Of a stretch of 64,000 nt of DNA, positions 25,990-38,099 are shown in pieces. The stretch lies in assembly GCA_023634235.1 (NCBI GenBank), contig JAMKCF010000022.1, positions 6,254,541-6,318,540 on the forward strand. Reading direction: 5' to 3'. The position numbers were made by a program, and so were the translations under genes. The notes beneath the pieces are model-generated. The model saw only the letters and a program-made list of their open reading frames with translations, ran no database searches and was not told the DNA's origin. How positions within the stretch are numbered: position 1 is the first letter of the stretch; each line of letters starts with the position of its first letter. The stretch comes from Pisaster brevispinus (taxonomy: Eukaryota; Echinodermata; Asteroidea; Forcipulatida; Asteriidae).

Positions 25990-26251
25990 GAAAACTCCAG
26001 GGTCCCGTGGGCCTGACTATTTCGGGGTTAGCATCACCCAGAATGTATGTCAACATGACCCAGTAAGGGGTCAAAATTACGCAAAATCCGAGTAAAAAAA
26101 ATCAAATCAAATTTTAAAACCATTTCCGGGTCAGCCTGACCAGGATATGGGTCAGCCTGACCCAGTATCGGGTCAGCACGACCCGGATATTGGCCAGGCA
26201 CCCTGGGATCCGGAGTCCGGGTCAATTCTGACCCTGGAGTTTTTAGAGTGT
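25990..26251. mobile_element. GGGTCA-type MITE, copy 4
   Basis: Runs from AAACTCCAGGGTC to GGAGTTTTTAGAGTGT. Contains a perfect GGGTCAGCCTGACCC at 26149-26163 and two near-perfect sites beside it (26128-26142, and GGGTCAGCACGACCC shortly after). Confidence 0.85.
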
Positions 26252-27544
26252 ATAGTGTAACTTAAGGTGGCACGTACCCACTGCCTGCCACTCTGTACTT
26301 TTCAATAAAAACATTACCAAAACATATGTAAATAAATAAATACATAAGTAAATAAAAATAGTTTACATTCATTCGTTATCAGAAATAATCATTAGCAATT
26401 TTTAAGCATAAAAAGTAGCTAAGCACAGCAAAATTATGCTCACCAGAATATACCAGCCAAAATACCATATCACATACACAATCTGCGACTGGTGACCTGC
26501 ATTTTTTGTTCAGCAGAAAATTGCTTAAAGCAGCTCTATGAGCTCGTGTCCTGTTTCGAATTTCATAGAGCTGGTTTAACACAAAAAGTAGCTAAGCACA
26601 TCAGAATTATGCTTACAAGAGTAAGGTTACATGCCAAAATACCATGTCATATGTACCATCTATGACTCATGCCTTGCTCATTTTTGCTTCGCAGAAAATG
26701 GTTAAGCAATAATTTCTGCTTAAGCAGCTCTATGAATTGGGCCCTGGTTAGCAGAAAGATAAACTGAGTATAACAAACACTAATTTCCCTCGATACGGAT
26801 ATCATTTGTTATATATGAAATTAACAGAGCAGTGTACACGTGTAAAACCTAATACTCGATTACCAGTGCACTGTTTGTCACTGTAAGAGCTGAAGAGACG
26901 GCGTGGTGGCAAGATCCAATCACTGCATTAGGGAATACTATGTTACGTGCGATCGTTGATTGTTGCTGAATTTGGAATCCATTTCATCTAGCATTAAGAA
27001 AGGCCCAAAATGCCCGTAGATCCAAAGGCCTAGTGGTGTGACCAGAAATGTTCATGGGGGCGGGGGCATGAAGGGTCCTCAATTGGGGGGGGGATCTCAT
27101 TTGAGGGACAGGAGGTGCCCCTGCCTATTATTGGAAACAATTTGATAATCTGAAAGCCCATTGGTTAGAAAATTACATACAGCACAATTTTTCAGACTAA
27201 TATTTGATCTGAGAAGATGTCAAAATCGGGTGGATAGCTCTTGAATCACCATTGCTTATAAATCGATTATGCAGTCCACGTTATAACACGGACAGAATAC
27301 CTCACAAAACACTACACACTTTGCGTTGTTTTTACTCAAACCTGACCACCTAAGTTGGTGACATTTTCACAGGTTGGTGGTTGGATGGTGTGTGTTTATG
27401 GAAAAATATTACAGATGGAAATAAATGTAAATCTTACAAATAAAAACAAATATGCGTTACACTTTGAAAGCCATTCAAAACTGAGGTTTTCCGAGCACCT
27501 TAAATCACAAAAAAATATATCCGACCTAGGTACATAATATAAGC

Positions 27545-27720
27545 ACTATTTCGACACGGCCAGGAACCGGGTTTCGATCAAGTTAGCTGTAGTCGCATCT
27601 GTCACCTCTGTGGACTAACACAGGGTTCGAATCGCACCTTGGAACCCAGCCTCGCATGTAGATTGGGTTTTCAGTCCCTTACCTAACTACGAGTGTACCC
27701 AGTTGGGGTATTCCTTTATT
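27545..27720 (+). repeat. Possible SINE fragment with GGGTTCGAATCGC
   Basis: A single box-B-like GGTTCGAATC followed by a tail with ATTGGGTTTTCAGTCCCTTACC. Low-copy in the window. Confidence 0.35.
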
Positions 27721-28316
27721 CTCTAAAACAGTAAATAGGGGGACACCCTTTTTAAAGCTGGGGGAGCACAATCATAATAAATCATTTCTGTGCACCCAAA
27801 ATACCCCCCTCCTATCAGGTTGTAAGGAAATGTTTTAATAGCTGGGTAGAATGTGTGGATGAATGTGACTAGATGTTTAAATCGAGGACTTTAACCAAAT
27901 ATGGGGTGAGAGGCATGATACTAGGCCTTGAAAAAAAAGTAGGACATTCTGAGGGAAACAAAAACCGGAAATCAGATTAAAACAGGAAGAATATCATGCC
28001 TGGGTGGGGCTGGAGCAACAGACCACCCCCCGGCCTACCGGTCCGGTCGGCCATGGTTTACAACTTCTGTATTGTCTTCTCTCTACGGTCTCTTCGTGCC
28101 TACTAGGTTACAATTTATTTGTCTTTGAAGACCATTTGAGACTTTGTTACCAAAACAAACTAATCACTTTGAACCCATGAAATCCGGGTTCGCTCTCATG
28201 CCGGGTTATCATAACAATTGAACTGGAATATGAAAATTTAATTTAGTCATACATTTTCTAACTGGTTATGACGTCATGACTGTATGAAGCACAATCAAGA
28301 AATCCGCATAACCACA

Positions 28317-28566
28317 CCCTTAAAACTCCAGGGTCAGAATTGACCCGGATTCCGGGTCCTAGGGAGACTGACCCATTTCCGGGTCAGTCTGACCCGGAAA
28401 CTTGTTTGAAATAACAAGGGTATTTTAGCTCAAACTCTGCGTCAGTTTGACCCATTACTTGGGTCATTTTGACACAGATTCCGGGTCACACTGACCCCAT
28501 AATGGGTCAAGCCCCATGAGACTCGGATCCGGGCTAATTCCGACCAGGGATTTTTTAATAGAGTGT
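28317..28566. mobile_element. GGGTCA-type MITE, copy 5
   Basis: Runs from TTAAAACTCCAGGGTCAG to ATTTTTTAATAGAGTGT. Perfect palindromes at 28381-28395 and 28483-28497. The best-preserved left end in the window. Confidence 0.85.
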
Positions 28567-29424
28567 ACAGACATATTATGATATACGTTATCACTTACTT
28601 GATGGCATGACACACATTTTCATAAAACTATAGAGAAAAAAAAAAACCAAGTCCAAAAATTGTGTTCATTACAATAATCTTCATCACACACACATTAACT
28701 AACATTCTCCGTAAGTGTTCCAACGTAGTTTGGCCAATATTTTCCGATCGGAAATATTGACAATTTAAATAAATTAGTCAGTCATTTAATTAGCTTCCAA
28801 TATACCATGCCTTAATCAGGGCGTACAGGTTCCAACGTATGGCTTTAATGTCATACCTCCTGAACTCGACCAACTGCCATCTCTTGTTATTTTCTTAACG
28901 AAGATCATTGACTCTGCAAGAAGTCAATGCTCTTTGAGTGTTGCTACCTCTCCCCTGTCCCCTCTCCCTTTTCCGTCCATGCGGTACTGAGCGGAGCTAG
29001 CGACTGAGCTGTTCCGATGGAGGCAGGGCAAGGGGGGATGAACTCAACGGCGTGCACTTCGCACGGTGAGGCAACGGCAGAGGTGTCAGACTAATTTTCT
29101 ATCAAGAGACGGTAATTTTTGGACTTGAGTGCGCGTCATTAACTATTGCTACGTGTAACGTGATTAAAGGCCTCTCTCCGATGGGATAGGGCAAAATAAT
29201 CATAATCATAATCATAATCATAATAAAGGCTGGAGTGACAGATGAAATTATGGAACGGGCATTCTACGAAAGGTGTTTTATTATGCGGTTATATAAAAAA
29301 GTTGGTTAAATTTGTTTTGTTGACTGTTGTTCAGTCTAGCGGGAGTCTCCGATGAGATCAGGGGTGGGAGGGGCAGAAGTGGAGGGAGAAGGGGGGATAA
29401 CGCCCTGCTACTACCCTAATATTA

Positions 29425-29625
29425 GGTAGAAAAATATTAGGTAGAATAACAAGCAATGGTCGCCATTTTGAAAGTTGTGACAATTGCTTATTATCCGAGT
29501 CATAATTTTTTTCAGAGGCCCTGTAGCCAAATATCTTTCTCATGACACATTGACTATGTGCCAATTTCTATGCTTGGATCCTCATAGAGATAATTCCCCC
29601 AAATATTTCTTCCATCTGCCCCACT
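29425..29625. repeat. Dispersed repeat family G, copy 2
   Basis: AGAATAACAAGCAATGGTCGCCATTTT, then GAGGCCCTGTAGCC, then TCTCATGACACATTGACT, then a CCCCC..ATTTCTTCC tail. Same block order as 23123. Confidence 0.6.
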
Positions 29626-29999
29626 AATACAACTGCTTTAGTCTGCTCTTCTTAAACAATTTCTATGGGAAATTTGGGAGAAAATAAAACCAAGCTTTCC
29701 ATTTCAAATCAGGTATTCAGCTGAATCATATCAATATTCAGCTGACAAAAAACTACATTCAATCGTAATACAACACCCTTCTTGAAAACATTGTGTAACT
29801 AAGTATAGGTGTAAGATGGACCATTATCAATATTATCAATTTACAAGGCCGCGTAATTTTTCTCCGTATGAAGAATGAAATACCACTAGTGTAATAACTG
29901 TTTGATTGAACCCACTATCTGTATTCTAATTGTAGCATCCCTGTAATGTTTTTTCCGGACCACCCGCCTTCCTGGCTCATCAAGCCATTCAGTTTGGGC

Positions 30000-30480
30000 T
30001 CTTTAAGTCGATCACACGACAGGCGCTGCGCAGCCGGGACCCAAATAATACGGTTGTCACACGATTAGAAATTATTTCATTACCGTCGCATCAGCATGCC
30101 TGGGCCGTCTGCACACCTTTTTCAATTTATGCCAAACCATTAGCTGGGTTATTGTTCACAGGTACGGGAGATTCGGCTAGCTCCCTGGCGAGTCCGATCG
30201 CGTTAACTTGTCACAATCAATTACCCGGGGCACGGTAACGAGCATCCAGCGCACCTGGACCACGGTACCCTGAGCGGGCTTCTCCGACACGCTCGGCCGG
30301 CAAGTTGATGCCTCTTCCCGCGGTGAGATCCCGGGATGTTATATTCTTTCTTCCTGTCTTCACAGGTTCTTTGTTGCCGACGGACGCGAGATCAATGCTC
30401 TTCGTATCCAAATAAAATGATTGCACAACAAGATTTCATTATTAATCTCGTAACGTCTGCCCCACGCAATCTGCTGTCAC
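30000..30480. promoter_or_regulatory. Candidate cis-regulatory element (CpG-dense island)
   Basis: Unique CpG-dense block with CAATTA, GCTCGGCCGGCAAG and CCCGCGGTGAGATCCCGGG, unlike the AT-rich repeats around it. The short frame on its minus strand (30217-30426) resembles nothing I know. Confidence 0.2.
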
Positions 30481-32099
30481 ATTTTGGATTTGTGAACAAT
30501 TAGATGGAAAGGTACGGCACGGACAAACTGACGCCATGTCTTGTGGACAATAAATACGAAGGACAAAAATCATGTCACAAAACAACATGTTTATCTGTTT
30601 TGATTGTATGAGCAAGACAGTATGATTGTATTTTGGAGTTGGTTTATGTAATCAATGAGCGCTGAAGGAAAATATCCATTCAATCTGTTTGCTTTCAAGT
30701 GACACCAGAGACTTAACATGTTCTTTTTACAACAACTTCCAAAAATAAATCATTACTATGAAATATTTGTTAAACCATCAGTTTTTTTTAAGAACCCCTC
30801 CAGCTCACAAAGAGATCATTACAAACCGTAAACCTTGAGAAAAACTGTTGTTGTGTTGTGTTTTATAGGCCCATCCTGCCCTACGAAACAGTAGCATATT
30901 ATGAATATTTCCAAGCACAATATAATTTCCTGTAAATGTATATTTAACATGTGCCTAAACGATTTTTTTCTTCTTCTAAGAACCAAGTATTAAAGCTTTA
31001 TCACCACCCCTGCTCACCGGACAAACATTCCATGAATCGTCGTAACTCCTTAGGTGTATGCAGCCCCGGCAGCCGAATCGCTGCGCCCGTAACTAACCAC
31101 TCACGCTAAACAATCTCTACGGCTCGCATGTACCGATTTACTCCTGGATGTTGAAGAGCGTTTAAAAACAAGTGCCCCGCTCGAGGACATTCACGAGTGC
31201 CGTGTCTGGGATTCGGACCTGCGCCGTGATGACTCAACCATGGGTACTGGAGTCAGTTCAGTGCACGCGACCGATCGGTCACTCAGTGTTAACGCGCTGC
31301 AGATTGTCATGTGGTCGACCAATGGAATTACACACAAGTGTATAAACACCTGCAACCGGGACCGCATATTGTCCCTCTTTTGTCTGTACACTAATTTTTT
31401 TTGCAACAGCTCCCGTTGGTTTTATACACACTTTCCACCTGGGGACCTTTACCCAACCGGGAACCCAATTGTCCTGTTTTGTTATAGGTTCCCGGTTTGA
31501 ATGTGTATACCCACATATATGTATACTACCCACACACACAGCTCTTTGTTGCGTACACTCTGTGGACATTCCTTTGTATCATACTCTTCAACACTGTTAA
31601 AACACTGCGTGGAACTTTGGAAGTCCACAAGTCCACATAGTGTTTCAAGTCCCTACATTGTGTGGACCTCTTTTGTTCTCAGGTCCACACTTCGTATGTG
31701 ACACTTAAACACGTTTGTAAGAGGTTTGAACCGAGGACACTGCTTTGTTCACCATCGTTTGGGCTTAGTTTCTTTTTAGAGACGTCCAAGTGGTTTTGTA
31801 CATGATAGGCAAAGCGAGGACTGTACACAGGTATGTCATTTTACCGGATCTGTTTTGTTAAGTTGTCCTCGGTTTGAATGCGCAGACAAGACAAACGCAC
31901 ACAGTCAGTACTTAATTATGTTCACATAACACATCGGCCATCTTCTCGTGGCCGGTTATTTATTCTACTCTATGTCATAAAACATTCCTGATTTACAAGA
32001 TGAATAATTACAAATGTCATTGGTCATACACGTATTCAACCACCCACTTTCTTATAACAGAAAAACAGCATGTAAAAAAAACTACTAAAAATAGAATAT

Positions 32100-32215
32100 A
32101 TGGCCGTTTCCGAAATGGCGGCTAACGGCTACGGCTACGGCTGTTGCTATGGCCGTCCTATACTTCAACACATGATGATTCTGCGATCTAGCCGTAGCCG
32201 CCAATTCGGACTCGA
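32100..32215. mobile_element. Small hairpin MITE (GGCTACGGCTACGGC), copy 2
   Basis: GGCGGCTAACGGCTACGGCT on the left, CTAGCCGTAGCCGCCAATTCGG on the right, with CCTATACTTCAACACATGATG inside. About 115 bp. Confidence 0.7.
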
Positions 32216-32484
32216 CCTATGTTTATTTCGGCCAAGTGAGAATAATGCCCAATTATAAATCGGGATCTCAAAACAGTCTTTTTAAAAAAGATTTGTTTAA
32301 GTGTCGACTACAAATTGATACATCAGTAACTGACCGAAGTTAATATGTAGCCCGCCTTGTCTGGTCCCCTGAGTACACATGGACATTTAGTACCAGTTTA
32401 ATCTGAAAGGCTGTCAGACTTTTTTTTGTCTTTACAGCCTCAGTTTGGTCACATTGATTTGTGTGTGAAAGAAAAGCAATATGG

Positions 32485-32600
32485 CTGCACTGGTCAACGG
32501 CTTCGGCAGTGGCTATGGCTGAGAAGTCCTATTTTTAAACGTTGTGGCTGCATCCATAGCCTTTGCCGAAGTCACTTGATTCAGACGTAGCCATTAAAAT
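32485..32600. mobile_element. Small hairpin element related to the GGCTACGG family
   Basis: CAACGGCTTCGGCAGTGGCTATGG pairs imperfectly with CCATAGCCTTTGCCGAAGTCA, with CCTATTTTTAAACG inside. A diverged relative 270 bp from the copy at 32100. Confidence 0.5.
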
Positions 32601-33228
32601 AAATGTCTGCATGCTGGCACTTCAACCCTCAGCGGTCTAGTAACCTGTAACCACCAATAAGACAACAAGAGGAGTGTACAAAATACTGTCGAATATGAGT
32701 AAGGTACCAGACTTATAAAATGCGCTTTATTTTCTGCACATGAATTTCTAACCTTTTTGTTTGGATTTCATGATATAAAAAAACAACAACAACAACAACT
32801 TGCAAAAAGGTTTATTTTATGTTCATTTTTTTTTTAAATAGTAAAGATAATATTATCAATATTTAAAATTTTCACAAAAATAATAGACTTCTTTCAGTCC
32901 CTTCTGGAAACAAATTGAAATCAACAATACTGTCGTGCTTCTTGAGGTTATAATACCGTGCATTGAAAATATGAAAAGACACATAACTCAAAAAATGAAT
33001 GCAATATTTCAGTTAATCATTAAAAATTGAAAAGGTATTTTGAAGTGAAAGAAATATGGCACTGCTTTTAACGTCACTATTAATAGGCCTAGTAGTATCA
33101 CCAAAAACTTGGTTTATCACATCTTGACTTGGGATGCTGCGAATAAATTCTAAGGAACAGTATAAAGGTGTAATAACCAAACTACAGTCTCTGTGCTGAT
33201 GGTTTGAAAATGGACGTCATTGTGACAG

Positions 33229-33420
33229 CAGTGGCGTAAAAAAGAACATTTTCAGCGGGGGAGGGTGGGCTAGCGGGGGGCAAAGACGTATATTAGGGGT
33301 GTGTTAAATGCATTGAACAATTTTTTTGGATTTACAATACTTTTTTTTTGGGGGGGGGGGGCGAGGGTTCTGAGCGGGGGTGGGGTTTCAGCCCCATGCC
33401 CCCTTCTAGTTACGTCACTG
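33229..33420. mobile_element. MITE with CAGTGGCGTAA..TTACGTCACTG ends
   Basis: Terminal inverted repeats CAGTGGCGTAA / GTTACGTCACTG. The interior is G-rich, including a 10-G run. Fragments with similar ends (GTGGCGTCACC, GTGGCGTAACC) appear near 11757 and 12607. Confidence 0.65.
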
Positions 33421-35425
33421 TGATACTTGTGTGATTAACGTTTGGCAAAGATTTGAAAATTTAACATTGTTTCAACAACTTTCATTCTAAAGTTTTTTTT
33501 AATATCAGCTTTAATATCAGTCCCAATTGTTCGTAAAACATATTTCCATTCGAAGTACGTTAATACGGGATAATGTCCGCCAACACTCGGGTTTCAGGTT
33601 GGCAAAATCGGGCATAGTAGGCCCAACTGTAACAATGCGCTTTGTGGTTTTTCCATTGTTTCTCCATTGATCGCCGAATGCCAATGATGTTTCTGTTTGC
33701 TCAAAATGAATAGAGTAAACTATAAAAATTATCAAATGCAACTGTGTTTTTATTCCGAACACTGATTCTTTTAAATCTGTACATCAAGCTGGATTCACTT
33801 CCATGGAAGTCACCACATCATGGAGAATGCATCATATCCGTACAGCTTATACGCATTAAAATAAAACTGCATGTATTATTATTATTTAAATGTGTATTTA
33901 AATTATCATTTAAATCAACTCCTTTATGTATTTTGATCATCTCAAAAGGAAAAGGAAAAAATGATCAAGGACTACTTTTAATTAAGGGAAAACAAAATGT
34001 ACGGGTAACATATTTAGTGTATGGTTTGCCGTACAGAGTACCAGCTCAGCTTATTTGAATAATATTTGAATATTTGAATATTTGAATAATATAGCAGTAG
34101 GGGTAAGCCAGCCGTATTCGTTGCTAAGCAGCCTTCAGGCTAGTCTGCTTCCCAGCCGGTCTAACGGCGCAAAGCTGACTTTGTGGTTATCATATACACC
34201 GCTCAAAGTCACATCAAGTTATTAAATAATTATGCACATTTTCAGAGAGCTATGCAAATTTTTCTAAACGGGTAAGAGACTGCCCGATCATGCGACAATA
34301 ATGTTTCGATCTTAAATGTAAGACTGCGTGATTAAAAACAAAATGACGTCTATGTTTGTAAATACATTTGAATTATTTTACATACAAGTCCTGAGTGAGA
34401 AGGCCTCTTAAAATGAAGGTCAATTGAAGAAACCTAAAAAATAATGCATTTATGGTCAAATTTCATTTATTATTATTCGCTCATTTTGATGCAATGGTTT
34501 GTGTTGGATTTTGGATGTTGTCTGATGCGCTTTTCTTTCAATATCTCAAAAGAATGTTGACTATGAACTAAAATGACATCACTGATCATTGTCACCCAGT
34601 AGGGTTAAAGGTCAAGTGAATACATCTAATCCCCCGTGCATTGTTCATCCCTTGACCCAGGCCCTGATACACTGTGGCCGTTTTCGAAATCAAGGCTTGG
34701 GCTGGGATTGGGATTGAAGCCCCATGAAGCCACATGAAGAAAGCACATGTACGTATTCTAAACAACTGACGGAGCCAAAGCCCAAGCCAATGCCCAAGCC
34801 GCGGTTTCGAAAACGGCCTTGTTTTGTTAGGGCAAGGCAGTCTTTCCTTCGTAAATGGCACCTCTTTGAGGAAAACAGATATTTGCACCGGAACATTTCA
34901 AGGGGCACCGAGGCATTGACCAAGGGCGGGGCATAATGGCAATTGCCACTGTTGCCTTCGTCAAGAATCCGACCGGATGACACAATGATGCAAGAATCGT
35001 CAAATTGAACCCGCATTTTACATAATTCTCAGCAATAACTAAAGTGGGTTCAACTATCTTTTAAGAATCGAAGGCGTACCAATAAAATCAAAATCGAATC
35101 TTTGCGTTTGGGGTACCATTCAGCAGAGAAAGAGCACATAATTTGCCATAGAGTGTATCATCTCACCACGCTGTGGTTTGCTAGAGATTTTAAGAGAATT
35201 GACGAGACTACGTAGATTCTTAAGGGGGAAAGAAATAAAGGACCTGACAAATTTCATCAATCTTAAATAAAGGCAAAACATTATACAAAGCAGAAAGTAT
35301 CAAGTTATAGCCACTCAAAAATGAAAATGAAATCAAAAGCATGTAATCAAAAATGTCAATAAACTTCTTGGCAAATAAGTCCTTGTGAATTTCAGTAGTT
35401 CTTAAGAAAATGATAGAGTTCCAAC
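33421..35425. other. Intergenic flank just 3' of UNCX
   Basis: Contains the hairpin MITE at 34676 and a TTTGAATA short tandem at about 34057-34088. The 104-codon frame at 33744-34058 has no recognisable domain. May include part of the UNCX 3' UTR if the near polyadenylation signal is not used. Confidence 0.6.
34676..34818. mobile_element. Hairpin MITE with GGCCGTTTTCGAAA termini
   Basis: Perfect 14-bp terminal inverted repeats (GGCCGTTTTCGAAA / TTTCGAAAACGGCC) followed by GGCTTGGGCTGGG versus CCCAAGCCAATGCCCAAGCC. Non-coding; it lies about 650 bp from the UNCX 3' end. Confidence 0.8.
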
Positions 35426-35431
35426 TTTATT
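35426..35431 (-). terminator. Candidate polyadenylation signal of UNCX
   Basis: AATAAA on the minus strand about 46 nt past the UNCX stop codon. This would make an unusually short 3' UTR, so a more distal signal may be used. No other AATAAA was noted in the next few hundred bases on that strand. Confidence 0.3.
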
Positions 35432-35476
35432 TATAGAATATGCGGACTGCTTCCAGCATACGTCTATCCCAGAATG

Positions 35477-36361
35477 TCATGTCAATTCCATTTTAGTTGA
35501 CTCTGTATCACTGCAGTTATCTTTTTGCACGGCTACTTTACTCTTGTGTTCCTCAGCGCGTTTCCTGAGTCGTTCCACACTGAGGGTCTTCTGCTCCTCC
35601 AGGACGTCCATTGGATTCTGCGGCAGGATTGGCAACTGCGGCTTCTGAGGGAGAAGCCGCTCCACCAGGAACCCTAGTGGCTGGGGTGAGCCGGCCGCTA
35701 ATGCCGCTGATAGAGTGTTCCATGTGAAGGGGGCCAGGGCAGCAGCGTAGGGTGAAGCGGCCAGACTGGCTGCAGCAGCGTAGTGTCCGGCCAGGAACCC
35801 GAAGCCCCGCGCGCTGACATCACTTGGCCGCGGGGATAGCAAACAGTCAATGCTGAAGGAGCTCCGGAAGGCCGAAGTCGAGTCGGTACAGTGTTGCTGG
35901 AGCTTACTCCTCTGCTTGCTCTCTCGCCGGCTCTTCTCACTCCTCGAGGACTTGCCGGACTTTTTGAGTTTCTTCTCTGATGTTAACATGTCTCTGGTGT
36001 CAGGCTTGAGCATCTCTGGTGAGAGGAGTGGGAGTGGGCATGATGTGCCAATGGGCTCCCCGTCTACGGAGCGTCTCTCTTCTTTACCCTTCTCTGTAAC
36101 ACCTTCTCCTGGCTCTGTGCTCGTTTTGATTCCTTGCTCTGAAGTAGACTGTGTCTTGCTCTTAGCCAGCGTCCTCTCTGCTTTCTCACGTTGCTTTTGT
36201 TTCTTTCTCTCCTGCCTGAGTCTCTCTCGCCTTTCTACTTCCTCTGGGGGAATCGGGTCGCCACTGCAGGTGATGAGCTGGGCGTTGTGAGCCGGTCTCC
36301 CCGGGCCCTTCTTGGTGTTTTCCTTTTTGCGCCATTTCGCCCTTCGATTTTGGAACCACAC
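35477..36361 (-). CDS. UNCX: UNCX (Unc4) homeobox protein, last coding exon
   Basis: Seen: this exon encodes 294 residues and a TGA stop, and begins right after the acceptor ..CTGCATTAG on the minus strand. The first codon is GTG (Val47 of the homeodomain), so this is an internal splice junction and not a start. Residues 1-13 are VWFQNRRAKWRKK, the recognition helix with W48, F49, Q50, N51 and R53. Residues 19-36 carry the UNCX signature GPGRPAHNA..TCSGDP. Residues 40-70 are a highly charged, helical Glu/Arg/Lys segment. Residues 131-155 are basic. FSIDCLL at 169-175 fits the eh1 Groucho-binding consensus. Residues 194-223 are Ala-rich. LSVERLRKRAEEH at 260-272 resembles the OAR motif of paired-class proteins. 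Known: UNC-4/UNCX is a nuclear DNA-binding repressor that acts with Groucho in neuron and somite-derivative identity. Inferred: the same biochemical role here. The open frame on the opposite strand (35850-36290) is a shadow. Confidence 0.95.
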   Translation of the reverse strand: MWFQNRRAKWRKKENTKKGPGRPAHNAQLITCSGDPIPPEEVERRERLRQERKKQKQREKAERTLAKSKTQSTSEQGIKTSTEPGEGVTEKGKEERRSVDGEPIGTSCPLPLLSPEMLKPDTRDMLTSEKKLKKSGKSSRSEKSRRESKQRSKLQQHCTDSTSAFRSSFSIDCLLSPRPSDVSARGFGFLAGHYAAAASLAASPYAAALAPFTWNTLSAALAAGSPQPLGFLVERLLPQKPQLPILPQNPMDVLEEQKTLSVERLRKRAEEHKSKVAVQKDNCSDTESTKMELT

Positions 36362-36469
36362 CTAATGCAGAAGAAGAAAACAAAAACAAGACAAATATAA
36401 TATTTTTGCATTGTTAAATAAATGCGCCAAGAATAAGAATACGTTTTTATCAGTATAGTATCATAATAT

Positions 36470-36702
36470 ACTCTAAAAATTTCCGGTCAGAATTGATCCG
36501 GATTCCTGGTCACAGGGGCCTGACCCAGTCAGGTTGAACAAGAAACTTGCTATAAAAGGGGGATTTTAGCTCGAATTCTACGTCAGCTTGACCCATTTTC
36601 GGGTCATCTGAATACAAAGTCCGGGTCAAACTGACCCAGAAATGAGTCAGGCCCCCTGTGACCCGTAACCGCGTCAATTCTGACCTGGGAATGTTTAGAG
36701 TG
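36470..36702. mobile_element. GGGTCA-type MITE, copy 6, inside UNCX intron
   Basis: Ends ACTCTAAAAATTTCCGGTCA and TGACCTGGGAATGTTTAGAGTG. Perfect GGGTCAAACTGACCC at 36623-36637. The element begins about 110 bp from the acceptor of the last UNCX exon. Confidence 0.85.
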
Positions 36703-38099
36703 ATGCGATTAAAATATCGGTTAAGGTTTCGTCGTGTTTTTTCGCTGTGGAAATTACTGTTTTTACCAATTACTTAAGAGTTTCAAAGAATTAAGGTTGA
36801 CAGAGCACTTGTAGCCCCCAAAATCGCGAACCCCAAAAATGCAATCCCCAACACCAACCACACACACACACGGTTTGTCGACCCCGTTATCGAGGACTTC
36901 TCTTTGTTCTCCAATTGTTTGGACTAAGAATTGGTACTCAAAAGCGAAGAAAGGAGGTCCGTGTTCTGTTAGACACCCTCGCACACCTGTCTGTGAACCC
37001 AGAAACCAAGAACTTCTCTCGTTGCCCAATTATTTTACGATGTCCCTATGTACACAAAAACAAACCGTGTACGTCCTCGGTCTCTCAAACCACCTGAATC
37101 CATATTGTTAAAGATCTTAAAAAGATGTTTTTGCACCATAATTACAAAGCAACCGAATAGACAAGTATTGTCGGTATGCAGCTGACCGAAATCTGACCCG
37201 ATCAATATGATCAAATACAAATCATTATTCAAATTTTGCTCAGCATTTCCGTGAACGCGTCCAGTACTCATACATTTGTAATCATTATTACTTTTAAAAT
37301 ACACTTCCATGAGATCAACATGTTATTTGGGTCTTTTATAAACTCGCAACAGTTCAGGCTGATTGATTGCATGGTGGCCAATTCATAGGGCGCATGCGCT
37401 GACTAGTGGACCTGCCAATCTCCTTTCGAAATAGGTCAGGCTTTACACACGTATTTCAATCGCTACATAATATAGACCGATCACAAAAGAAATATCCGAA
37501 TTGTGTACACAGTAGATGTGGAATACTATGAATGTAATGCCAGTGGAGATACAGTTCAAAAAACCTGATGTGTAAGTCTCATTAGGCAGTCTTCCTGTTT
37601 GACACACAAAGGCAATACATCAGAGACCCAGTGATGATCACTACAACTCAATGCATCTTTGAATGTAGATTTCTTAATTTGCACTTTCCACGTTCCGTGG
37701 AGACCCCGGGTAATTCCGCATTGGCACAATGTCATTTGCCCACTGCGAGTCCCTCAATGCGATCTGCGATACAAAACGGATTGCGCTGGCGTAATGGGGC
37801 AGATTGGAGTTATCCAAACACGGGTAGATAGAACAACCGTAAGAGTGAAGCGTGTGTGTAGAGTGAATGGCACAGGGGGAAGAGATAGAGACTGAGAGGA
37901 TGTGGACAGCGAGAGGAGAGAGAAAGAGAAAAAAAAACCTAAATAAGGTTTGGGCTTTAGGTTTCTTGTAGGTATTTCTCTCGAGACCGTAATGGAAAAA
38001 TAACAATGATTTACTCTCGGTCGCGCGCTGGGATTCCAAAAAGATCATTTGAAAAAGGGTCGGGTGCGCTGCTGTTGCAAAAACAGTCATTGTGTCCCA

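Larger units (their letters stand above)
26252..33228. other. Intergenic, no gene seen
   Basis: Between 26390 and 26740 a block with TTAAGCAG..AGCTCTATGA and AAAGTAGCTAAGCAC is duplicated. Also holds an (ATAATC)n microsatellite at about 29195-29222, MITE copy 5, repeat G copy 2 and the CpG-dense block at 30.0-30.5 kb. At 31.5-31.75 kb there are several GTCCACA/TGTGGAC motifs. No gene recognised. Confidence 0.65.

Noticed and set aside
35850..36290. 146-codon open frame on the plus strand
   Set aside because: Exactly antisense to the UNCX last exon; its Leu/Ser-rich product is the shadow of the Glu/Lys/Arg-rich coding strand.
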